From Lumbricus rubellus (lineage: Eukaryota; Annelida; Clitellata; Crassiclitellata; Lumbricidae), in NCBI GenBank assembly GCA_945859605.1, contig OX243811.1, positions 53,966,113 through 54,030,112 of the forward strand: 64,000 nt of DNA. Reading direction: 5' to 3'. This document shows, in pieces, positions 57,901-64,000 of this stretch (within the stretch, counting starts at the first letter, position 1; every line of letters starts with the position of its first letter). Below the pieces are notes generated by a model. The model was not told the origin of the DNA and did no database searches. It saw only the letters and a list, made by a program, of their open reading frames with translations. The translations under genes and the position numbers were made by a program.

Positions 57901-60900
57901 GGACATGTATGAGATGAGACTGCATGAGCTGAGCAATACAATTTACCTAATACTTTGTCTAACCTTTGGAACATGTTTCTGTGTTTTTTCTGACTGTTTA
58001 GTGGTGTGCAAATAATTTTTGTACATTAAACAAGTTCCACATCAGTCAGGAATGTTGTTTCTTTAAAAAATTATGATCTCAGTTTACCAACCTTCAATAG
58101 GTGGTTTGTCTTTGTTAGAGATGGATATATTGGATTATTGAATTGGCTAATTATAACTTTCTGATTAAAAGATGCGCTGAATGGCTTGTGTTAATTATGC
58201 GTATTCATTGTTCATACTTTCCATGTTGGATAACATTGTCTTGCGTTGAAGTGGATTGGTACATGGAACATGTGCAATTGTACATGGTACATACATACAG
58301 TGATCTTCATCAAACAGTGTTTGCCATGGAGTGAAACATTAAAGGAGGATATTATGTCAACGGCCAGATATTGCTACAAATGCTTTTAGTATATACCTGG
58401 AACTTTAACTAAATAGATTTCCTGTTGCAAATGAAAGTTAACTCGTGCATTTGTTTGGAAATTACAGGCCAGAAATGTCTGACTGTTTTTGAGAAGATTC
58501 TGAAGACGGAAAAAGTCATTTCAGATTCTAAAGCTATGGAAAGGTAAAAGTTTTTATCAGGTGCTGTTCAACAAAAGGTTGTGTTATTGCAGTGGTTCCA
58601 AACCCATGGCCCACAGGCCAAAAGTGGTAAGCCTCACCTCAGAAAAGGGCCCTCATCTCTCAAAGAATTGACAAAAATATATTAAACAATTTACAATTTG
58701 GACAGGATAGAACACGTAATTATTTTTCTATTACAATTTATTTGATATTCACGCCTATAAATAACATCAATCATTCTATTTTGATTCATTCAAAATGAAA
58801 ACCTATGAAACCTATAAAAAAATTTGCTAGAGCGCGCAGTGCAAAGATAAGATATTTCAGGGTGAGCTGTCTTCTGACTCACTGTTTTTCTTTGATTGTA
58901 GGACGCTAACAGTGCAAGATGCTGTTGTATACAATCTGTTGTTTGCCGAGTCGAGCAATACTCTGCTGGACATCATTGGAATGGGTGTTGATATAGTGGA
59001 AGGAGCTTTAGCTAATCAAGTCAAGTATGTCTGCTACTAAACAAACAAGTTAAATAAACTAAACTCATTTTGTTCTCAAGAATTCTGTGCTAGAAAAGTC
59101 CTAGATGGTAAGCTAGACTCAACAGCGTGAAACCATGATATTAAACAGATTGATTTTCTAGCAGATTGTATTTGAATTATTTTTGCTGATAACCGAAATT
59201 TACTAGTTGACCTTTTTGATAGAAAACACTGTGCAAGTGAAGCAGTTGGATTAATAATAATTATACTATTATTATTGACTAATGACTATGAGAAGAATGC
59301 ACCATGTATCTGGAAACATTTAAATCACAGCTCAGCGCCTACCTTTGTAAAAGTATCGTGTGTCTGTCATTGATTTTCTGAACCCATTTACGGCCCATTT
59401 TCTGCTGTGCTATGACATTTTAAAAGTCATTATTACAAATACTCGTTTGTTGTTATGTAGTGCTTTGGAGGGAGCTGGTGTTGAGCTGATCGCTTTACTG
59501 AAGTTGGCTCTTTCCGTGATGAACCAGCTTCTGATGTCATGGCCGGAGGGTACCTCAACTTCTCCTGTCGCTCAGACTTTGTCTAGTCGGCCGACACATG
59601 GAGCGGAGCGCCATCTAGTGGCCACCGTGGCTCACTATATCTACCACCGACACAATCCTGACTTGCCTGCCAACGCTACGCTTCTTCTCAAGAATCTAGC
59701 ACTGGTCAGTTGTGCTGCATAAATTAACATGCGCATACATTCTAATATCGTAAGTCTGATTGGATGAGGTATTGTGTATGTTTGCGTGTAAATTGAAACA
59801 TATTGACAGAAGAAGGCACTATGAGTCTGCTGGATGTTGAGCTAGACATCTGCAGTTGTCTGAATAAAATTGCTTTATTGTTATTTGTAAATTTAATAGT
59901 TATTAAGTAACAAATTGTACAGAAAATCAAAGAAACATGTGTTAGTTAAGACTTTAAAAAAATCAGCCAACAGGTGTAGCGACTGGCTACCATCGATTAA
60001 TGCTTGTGCTACATATAACCTTTTCTGTTGCTCTACATTTCGGATTCCTTCTACTGAATGACTTTAGTCCGATTTACAAAGCACACGACTTTTTCTCTCG
60101 TGTTTCGTCTCTAATTTGTTCCGATAATTATATTCTTTAGGCTATAGTAATGTATTGTAATGTAATTAGTAAATTAGTAGTGAGGAAGTTCTTGTATGTG
60201 ATAACAGAAAAAGTTTGCAGTTGTGGAAGAATTAGTTCTGTATTTGAGAACTTGATTTCCTTTCCAGTTGTTCCCAATGTCGATGCTGTCGTGTCTTGGA
60301 AATGAAGCGGAAACCATTCGCGACATCTACCTGATGAGGTTGCAGTCGACCACCGAGGTATGATTGCACTATGGGAGACACAGACACTTGTGCTTCTGAG
60401 TATATTTATATCCTTTAAGGACAAATTTGCTGATTCTTAAGTTACTACTTTGCTCTGCAGAATTTAGAAATTGTGTTTACCAGTTGCTGGCTTTGTATCT
60501 CAGTTGTTTTTTTACATTTTAATCTGTAAGCATTTTAAACAATTTTTAGCTGGAGCACTCCTGAGTAGAATACCTTGAAGGATTACTATATCAAATTGCT
60601 GTAATAAGTAACAGTTATGAGCTTGAGTTGAGTTTGTGTATTTGTCCGTTATTATGTATGTGGCTACTTGTGAATCACATCTTAAGAACCTCATTGCTTA
60701 ACCTTTACCCATCCGAATTATTTTTTGCGCCAGCCTCTCCAGATCCGAATAAAATTGCATTAAATATTTGGTACAACATAATCACTCTAACATTTTTCTT
60801 CACCATATAACACTATTCAAAGTGTTTATACATTATCATGCATAGGATAATGTTGAGGTTGTCAATTGAAATTTCCAACTTCATCCTACTTGAATTGTTC

Positions 60901-62983
60901 TTGGGTGTGATGCCGTTCGAAACAGGTGTCCGGGTGGAGGCCCGGTTGACGGGGACATGTCTTACAGTGAAAGTTAGTACGTCTGCGGCACCCAGGTGTC
61001 TTCCTGTCACTGCACACCGCGCAGTCCTTATCCTTATCCATGTGGGCTATGATGTGCAGCTTGCCATTGAGCCGTGTGATCTTGTCAGTCGAACTGGGCC
61101 GTCCACGACGAAGTTCGGTTGCACGTACGTTGCCGACAAGCTGCTCAATCATCTTGCGGCGAAAGGTGATGTGCGACACTGCAGCGACGTTCTGCTGCTG
61201 CCTGTTTATGTTATACAGTATGAAGCTGTTGACGCACGCCACCTCCAACAGCCAGAAGAAAGACTTTCTCCACCACTTGACAGATCTTCTATTGAAATTA
61301 TAGCTGGAACAGAGGTGATCGGCGCGGTCCACAGCACCCATCTTCGCGGTGTAGTCGACAATGACCGTTGGCTTCTGGACCTGCACAACACCAGCTCTAC
61401 TATGACACTGCACAGGCTGCACTGCTGAGCCATGGAACGTGCTAAGCATCAGCACTGGACGCTTGTCTTGCCACACTAGAACCGTTGTGGTGTTGTCTCT
61501 CTGAAATGCCAGAACCTCGCCCGCTTTCATCTTTTTCTATCAAATGCGACCTTGTCAAATCTACGTCATCTAGGTGATCGACGTCATCTAGGTCACATAC
61601 TTATGGCGGGAGCCGCAGCCTAGACACGTGAACTTACTAAATGTAATAGCCCACGATGTTATTGATCGGTTTTTGGCCGCTTCTACCGGACATAGGAGCT
61701 CCTAGGGCCTTGCCAAACTAATGTCCGCTCATACCGGACACTGGACTGGAAGCGGTTTTCTATTTGTCCGCTCAGGGCGGCCTACGGATGGGTAAAGGTT
61801 AATGTGACAGTCCAACAGATGATGTATCATACAATGGCTTGAAACTGTTTCTTTAGATTTTTGTGACGAAATAGTGTTATGTTTTTTGTGAGAGGTTGTT
61901 CAAGGATGATGATGATAGTACCAGTGTGTGATGAAACACAACATCATCTTATTAACCCTTTGAACCCGGGTTCAAAGGGTTAAGGGTGTGCAAGGCGAGC
62001 TAGTTGGTCTCTCTCCACCGGCTGCTAGATGCAGAGACCATCTCCTGCACTAGTTAGACATAGAAATGCAGTTTTGTTGCTCTGCATCAGTTTTTCATTG
62101 GCGATTACATATTTTAAATGTTAAAGCATTTTGACGTGATCTTTGTCTGCTTTTCTTCTACCAGAATATATCGTTGAAAGTGTTTACGTTGGAATGGCTG
62201 TCCATCTGTGTTCAGTGCCAGCCAGGAATCATTGAATTGTTTCTCAATATAAACCTGCTCAAAGGCAAGCAAGATGGACAGAAGGTAAGAGACTTACCAT
62301 GTGCTTCAAGAATGCACTGGGAGTGCGTCTGAAAGATGTAATGTAATTAGTAATTTCTGTAGCACCACTCACAGCTATGGCCATTCAGTAGCGCTCCCAG
62401 TGCAAGAACCCCCACCCTCCAAAAAAAGGTCTTAAGAAGAGAGAAATATGTAGATAGCGATCAAGACAGAAGAGTCCATGCAGAGTGGAGGGAAGGGAAT
62501 TTCATAAGGATGTTGGTAAATTATCGAGTTTGACAGTGATGTAGATAAAAATCCATTTTAAATAGCTTGCTTCAGATTGAACTCAGAATTAAGAGTTTCT
62601 TGCCTCATGTTGTCCTCATTATTTAACTCTCTTAAACTACTAATAATTGAACTAAGTCTTATGATTATTGAGATTTGATTTACATTCGTTGTAATTGTAA
62701 TCGAACATTTATAAGTACAATCGTTGTGTGCATATCTCCTTCATTTACACTGTTGGTTGACCTCTTATTCATCCTGTCACTCGCTCCATTGCCCTCGAGT
62801 ACACATCTGTGTAGGAAGTGGAAAATGTGGAGGCAATAACTGCAGGTACAAAACTGATAACTGTGTTGTTTATTATTGTTAAATGTTAGATCTTATTTGG
62901 TCCTGTTTTGTGTGCAGGAGTTTGGTCTTGGTAGAGACAGTTGTTTGCAGACAGTTTTGGATTTAATAGAAATTGCCCATCAG
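40934..62983 (+). CDS. NUP188: Nucleoporin Nup188 (31 exons, 3' incomplete)
   Basis: Nup188 is a large alpha-solenoid scaffold of the nuclear pore inner ring that binds Nup93 and shapes passage of membrane proteins. Exons: 40934-40950, 41567-41621, 42350-42423, 42819-42903, 43483-43563, 44163-44303, 44802-44858, 45186-45257, 47494-47541, 47907-47993, 48647-48723, 49036-49104, 49623-49662, 49931-50131, 50950-51039, 51560-51625, 52226-52348, 53156-53282, 53972-54025, 54540-54644, 55128-55272, 55617-55704, 56331-56407, 56948-57056, 57632-57752, 58468-58543, 58902-59024, 59461-59704, 60268-60357, 62165-62284, 62918-62983. They total 2928 nt (976 codons) with every junction in phase. Collinear with animal Nup188 (about 1750 aa) from RDLWQLI through RLQSTTE to EFGLGRDSCL. 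All introns are GT-AG except the one after exon 21 (GC-AG). Later exons lie beyond the window. Confidence 0.96.
41235..41418. mobile_element. hAT-type MITE in NUP188 intron 1, 184 bp
   Basis: The left end CATGGCTTAAAGTGTGG and right end CCACACTTTAAG...AAGCACTG are inverted, with a small insertion on the right. The perfect 8-bp duplication GGTTGCTT flanks it (41227-41234 and 41419-41426). The interior holds three diverged GGCGTCCA(T/G)GCACTT repeats. Confidence 0.85.
43136..43200 (+). repeat. LINE/SINE tail fragment
   Basis: GGGAGCGCCTCTAAGTAG, then TTTTCTTGATG and CTATATATAAATTCTTGAAT: the same tail as the LINE end at 46955-47015. Located in NUP188 intron 4. Confidence 0.75.
43483..45257 (+). 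CDS. NUP188: NUP188 exons 5-8
   Basis: Four phase-0 exons. Exon 5 contains LYLVRDYRGSTKELL. Exon 6 (141 nt) contains LRDFHYSERVYLLRCLSYMF, matching the YYYEERTCILRCVL helix of vertebrate Nup188. Exon 7 encodes DVFSEFVQPLYETDDYVHT, and exon 8 LVKQYIDISEQNLPTWSASG. The intron after exon 8 carries the LINE insertion. Confidence 0.93.
43654..43717. mobile_element. 64-bp TTAA-flanked mini-element (piggyBac-like)
   Basis: Inverted ends CTCTTTTATGACCAG and, on the complement, CCCTTTAACGACCAG, flanked by TTAA (43650-43653 and 43718-43721). The interior contains GTATGGGAAA, shared with 43865-43928 and 50846-50908. Confidence 0.8.
43865..43928. mobile_element. Diverged TTAA mini-element
   Basis: It opens with TTAA and CTCTTTACTGATG, has ATGTATGGGAAA in the middle and ends CATCGTTTAAATGG. 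It is the same size and layout as the 64-bp element 150 bp upstream, but the right TTAA is decayed (ATAA). Confidence 0.6.
45271..45390. repeat. ~45-bp tandem repeat, about 2.5 copies
   Basis: GAATGTTATTGATTTGCTTA occurs three times at about 45-bp spacing, immediately before the LINE insertion point. Confidence 0.85.
45403..46971 (+). CDS. LINE reverse transcriptase, N-terminally truncated
   Basis: Copies RNA into DNA at the target site in non-LTR retrotransposition. RT motifs are in order: NYRPISNLSFLSKIVEKYVS near residue 66, LLALFDVSAAFDTVDHDILL near 134 (motif A), GLPQGSILGPLLY near 195 (motif B), YADDTQ near 227 (motif C, the catalytic DD) and LNPGKTQFIWVG (motif D region). The C-terminal region includes RLIGGIPKFGHISSFIREEL and a final SGRERL at the stop. 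The endonuclease domain is missing, so the copy cannot be autonomous. The open frame suggests recent insertion. The given ATG is arbitrary because the true protein start lies in lost sequence. Confidence 0.93.
   Translation: MSSPSKSCELDPLPSFLIKDFVDDLLPFLLLLCNTALGDGALPSSQKRAIVLPSLKRSGLDVNDMANYRPISNLSFLSKIVEKYVSLQLISHLEANSLLPKQQSGFRKFHSTESVLTRILVDMYAAVDQGHVTLLALFDVSAAFDTVDHDILLERLETSFGVIGRPLLWLRAFLSGRSQSVVFGSTRSDWSRVSFGLPQGSILGPLLYILYTSDLNKILSSVGVAAHQYADDTQAYVQGPALEAISLVEKILMTSETISAWMSSNRLRLNPGKTQFIWVGSRMQVSKVDMQNLQHCFPGMTFSTTVRDLGVTLDQELTLSDHVRNVCRTCFYHLRQIRSVRRSLTTKAVTTLMHAFICTRVDYGSAIYAGLTLSRINKLQSVLNAAARLIGGIPKFGHISSFIREELHWLPMQKRIEFKILMLMRNCLAGQAPIYLMELCVPVLSIPGRRFLRSATHGDLVVPRARSSTVLHRSFAMVGPSFWNKLPISLRNELLCLSLPLFRKRLKTILFDYGLVSGRERL
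45403..47015 (+). mobile_element. 5'-truncated LINE (CR1/L2-like) in NUP188 intron 8
   Basis: One reverse-transcriptase frame (45403-46971, 522 codons) with no internal stop, followed by a tail ending GCGCTATATAAATGTTCGAT and ATTACAATTACAAT. The tail type and the RT sequence suggest the CR1/L2/Rex group. No endonuclease domain remains because of 5' truncation. It sits in the same orientation as NUP188, between exons 8 and 9. Confidence 0.92.
47494..49662 (+). CDS. NUP188: NUP188 exons 9-13
   Basis: Exon 9 (48 nt) resumes after the LINE. Exon 10 encodes CELLELLLIFYKRAEHKLDD. Exon 11 begins KQGFGRWQSNMRLMDERTEL (compare KEQGFG in vertebrates). Exon 12 encodes VLLVIDAMELESLTENMMER, and exon 13 is a short 40-nt link (KVHVRIVSSSSFK). 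Exons 11-12 use phase 2. Confidence 0.9.
49931..52348 (+). CDS. NUP188: NUP188 exons 14-17
   Basis: Exon 14 (201 nt) has DLDALLMSFGDSVEHGPLLL and ARKLGNRALQLKVFEYLNAQ, the most recognisable Nup188 signature here. Exon 15 gives VIYGLLSAALNTFHLQSLGD and exon 16 WEFIAAHFWSR. Exon 17 has GLMIVFNHAFECFPLEYHLL. All are phase 0. An AAT microsatellite begins five bases after the exon 17 end. Confidence 0.93.
50846..50908. mobile_element. 63-bp TTAA-flanked mini-element (piggyBac-like)
   Basis: Perfect 13-bp inverted ends, CCCTTTAATGCCG and its complement, flanked by TTAA (50842-50845 and 50909-50912). The interior contains TTTCCCATACC, the complement of the GTATGGGAAA core seen in the 43654 and 43865 copies, so it lies in reverse orientation. 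In NUP188 intron 14. Confidence 0.88.
52353..52394. repeat. (AAT)n microsatellite
   Basis: ATAATAATAATA/ATTATTAATAAT runs directly after NUP188 exon 17. The following TTCTTTATTGAAGAATCCGG may be a decayed retroposon end. Confidence 0.7.
53156..55272 (+). CDS. NUP188: NUP188 exons 18-21
   Basis: Exons 19-20 (NGTFGTMFPVTG, DAIRWNFTYDGWKVLAAEVH) match the small beta-rich SH3-like insertion described in Nup188 proteins. Exon 21 (145 nt) carries VDHRRIQAEVKVLDLMIDYM. Its donor is AG|GCAAGT, a GC donor. Shifting to the nearest GT would break the frame into exon 22. Confidence 0.93.
55617..59024 (+). CDS. NUP188: NUP188 exons 22-27
   Basis: Middle solenoid. Exon 22 encodes CLLPSPPIDLLTACFEVFIE, 23 MKQTGFLPHLARNV, 24 NSGAYGSILAGSECVQGRYP, 25 LPCLLFICQEIFPVIYKFRY, 26 CLTVFEKILKT, and 27 NTLLDIIGMGVDIVEGALAN. 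All are collinear with vertebrate Nup188, including the IMGIGVDTIDM-like helix. Each acceptor has a clear polypyrimidine-AG. Confidence 0.94.
56000..56070 (+). repeat. LINE/SINE tail fragment
   Basis: CTCTGAGTAGTAACCTTGAAGG, GCGCTATATAAAACTCCG and (AATG)n match the shared tail. NUP188 intron 22. Confidence 0.75.
58593..58860. mobile_element. Possible decayed hAT fragment
   Basis: CAGTGGTTCCAAACCCATGG resembles the left terminus of hAT (Charlie-like) elements. The matching right end and target duplication were not found. NUP188 intron 26. Confidence 0.35.
59461..62983 (+). CDS. NUP188: NUP188 exons 28-31
   Basis: Exon 28 (244 nt) encodes VATVAHYIYHRHNPDLPANA, strongly like AVLAKYIYHKHDPALP in vertebrates. 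Exon 29 has SCLGNEAETIRDIYLMRLQS. Exon 30 lies beyond the piggyBac insert and gives WLSICVQCQPGIIELFLNIN. Exon 31 is EFGLGRDSCLQTVLDLIEIA. No further exon was recognised before the window end. Confidence 0.93.
60545..60605 (+). repeat. LINE/SINE tail fragment, diverged
   Basis: GAGCACTCCTGAGTAGAATACCTTGAAGGATTACTATATCAAATTG fits the shared tail pattern with several substitutions (quoted words are separated segments of that text). NUP188 intron 29. Confidence 0.55.
60702..61798 (-). mobile_element. piggyBac element, internally deleted, 1097 bp
   Basis: Perfect 14-bp inverted ends CCTTTACCCATCCG (60702-60715) and its complement (61785-61798), each flanked by TTAA (60698-60701 and 61799-61802). 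TTAA duplication is diagnostic for piggyBac. It carries only the C-terminal part of a transposase. The right interior has subterminal words (GGCCGCTTCTACCGGACA, TGTCCGCTCATACCGGACA). Located in NUP188 intron 29, opposite to the gene. Confidence 0.94.
60886..61530 (-). pseudogene. piggyBac transposase, C-terminal 214 codons
   Basis: The frame contains VDYTAKMGAVDRADHLCSSY, matching the piggyBac block with the third catalytic aspartate. Next come SVKWWRKSFFWLLEVACVNSF and a cysteine-rich C-terminal domain (CAVCSDRK, FHCKTCPRQPG, DTCFERHHT) of the kind that binds the element's ends. Full piggyBac transposases are about 550-600 aa; the first two catalytic aspartates and the N-terminal region are absent. 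The frame is open, but the protein would lack the active site. Confidence 0.9.
61952..61983. repeat. Perfect 32-bp palindrome bounded by TTAA
   Basis: TTAA lies at 61952-61955 and 61980-61983. The 24 bases between are a perfect palindrome, CCCTTTGAACCC followed by its complement. It looks like two TTAA-element termini joined with no interior. 150 bp from the piggyBac element. Confidence 0.8.
62319..62530. repeat. Dispersed GCGC-family repeat copy
   Basis: ATTCAGTAGCGCTCCCAGTG, AAAAAAAGGTCTTAAGAAGA and GAGTGGAGGGAAGGGAATTT follow the same order as the copies at 14362, 23969 and 24548. A short inverted partner, CACTGGGAGTGCGTCTGAA, precedes it. NUP188 intron 30. Confidence 0.65.
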
Positions 62984-63489
62984 GTAACTAATCACTGCTT
63001 CTGCTTTCTTAAAATCAATATTGACTGTAAGTTTTTGCATCAAATGCTGCTGCTTCTTTTCCTGACTTCAATCACTGATTTAGAAAGTTTAAAAGTTTTT
63101 CATAAGACGTAAATGGGTAATCAAATAGCAACCTAAAACAAGTTGCGTTATCTGTTTTGTAATTGAGAATGTACTTTTTTTCTACTGTCTGTTTGTAAAA
63201 TGTAAGTGTTTGCCTTGTATTGATTGCATCAAATGAATGTAAGTAAGTGTACTTATGGTGAAGAGCTATAATGCACTCTCATGCATATCTTGTTTCTTGT
63301 TGCTGCCCCTAAGAACCAAACTTCCAATGAGGTTTTTGCGTCTCTTTTTCTTTCTTCAAGGGATGCATCAAGATCCTAACTAGGTTTGAAACATGCATTT
63401 TACTTAGTAACTGACTAATCATGTCTCAGATTCGCGCTTCTGTGTGAATGCACACATTGCAGCGGTTTTTACCGATGCTAATGGCAAAG

Positions 63490-64000
63490 AGATGGTGGAT
63501 GTGACAGAGAGATACGACGAAGGATAGCTTTGGGAAAGACGGCAGCAAAGGGGCTGGAGAAAATATGGAAGGATAAACACGTGAGCCTGATGACGAAGAC
63601 AAGAATTGTAAAGGCAATTATATTCCCAGTGGTGCTGTATGGTTGTGAAACGTGGACAAAAACAAAGGCCTTAGAAAGGAAAATCGATGCTTGTGAAATG
63701 TGGATATGGAGGAAGGTATTAAGAACTTCATGGGTTGAAAGAAGAAGAAATGAATCCATATTGCAAGAGATCGGACAGTCAAGAGGGAATATGTCATTGG
63801 GACAGAGAGCGGCAAGGCAGAAGATGGCGTTCTTTGGACATGTGATGCGAGCAAACGGATTGGAAAAGGAGATGATGCTGGCCTGGAGAGGGGAAAAGGA
63901 GGAGAGGACGCCCAAGAAGAAGGTGGATGGAGGAAATACACGTGAGAACGAATATGAACTTGGAGGAACTCAGAGACGCGGCGGAAGATCGTGAGATGTG
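63490..64000 (+). pseudogene. LINE ORF2 C-terminal fragment
   Basis: Frame from about 63530 to 63994 with FPVVLYGCETWTKTKALERK, IDACEMWIWRKVLRTSW, and MAFFGHVMRANGLEKEMMLA. These are the conserved blocks downstream of the RT domain in many non-LTR retrotransposons. The upstream RT core is not in the window (frame lost before 63490). The same class as the fragment at 15603-17560. It lies in NUP188 intron 31 in gene orientation. Confidence 0.85.

Noticed and set aside
60838..61428. 196-codon plus-strand frame
   Set aside because: It is the antisense shadow of the piggyBac transposase remnant.
61952..61983. Intrinsic terminator
   Set aside because: A palindrome in a metazoan intron with no T-run; TTAA borders favour a transposon origin.

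Overview
This is eukaryotic (metazoan) nuclear DNA: two spliced genes with GT-AG introns sit in a repeat-rich background. The gene content, the long microsatellites, the SINE/LINE tails of the GCGCTATATAAA type and the very frequent TAGGCCTA palindrome suggest a marine invertebrate. An echinoderm is my best guess, but the species is not proven by the sequence.

Two genes are supported and they are divergent. LMO4 (two LIM domains only) lies on the minus strand with two coding exons, 27539-27037 and 6046-5767, joined by a 21-kb intron. NUP188 (inner-ring nuclear pore scaffold) lies on the plus strand. I could place 31 coding exons from the ATG at 40934 to 62983. They chain in phase into 976 codons, a little over half of a typical animal Nup188, so the gene continues beyond the window.

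The rest is mostly mobile DNA. The LMO4 intron holds a 16.2-kb segment (9223-25438) bounded by hAT-type inverted termini and a perfect 8-bp target duplication. It has been filled by two Helitrons, a 1.6-kb fold-back element, a mariner-like inverted-repeat element, hAT MITEs, SINEs, satellites and simple repeats. Between the two promoters sits a young, almost complete Ty3/gypsy-type LTR retrotransposon on the minus strand (30514-39963). Its two 1598-bp LTRs are nearly identical, its first ORF begins inside the LTR and reads across the primer binding site, its polymerase region is deleted, and a 1.9-kb hAT element splits its coding frame. Without it, the LMO4 and NUP188 start codons would be only about 4 kb apart. 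NUP188 introns carry a 5'-truncated LINE, a deleted piggyBac element, a hAT MITE and a set of tiny TTAA-flanked piggyBac-like elements.

Layout: 1-5.7 kb, LMO4 downstream flank with simple repeats and one hAT MITE; 5.8-27.5 kb, LMO4; 27.5-30.5 kb, LMO4 upstream region and simple repeats; 30.5-40 kb, LTR retrotransposon; 40.9-63 kb, NUP188; 63.5-64 kb, LINE fragment. The two genes have no known joint function. The most unusual material is the nested transposon architecture, not a new gene cluster.
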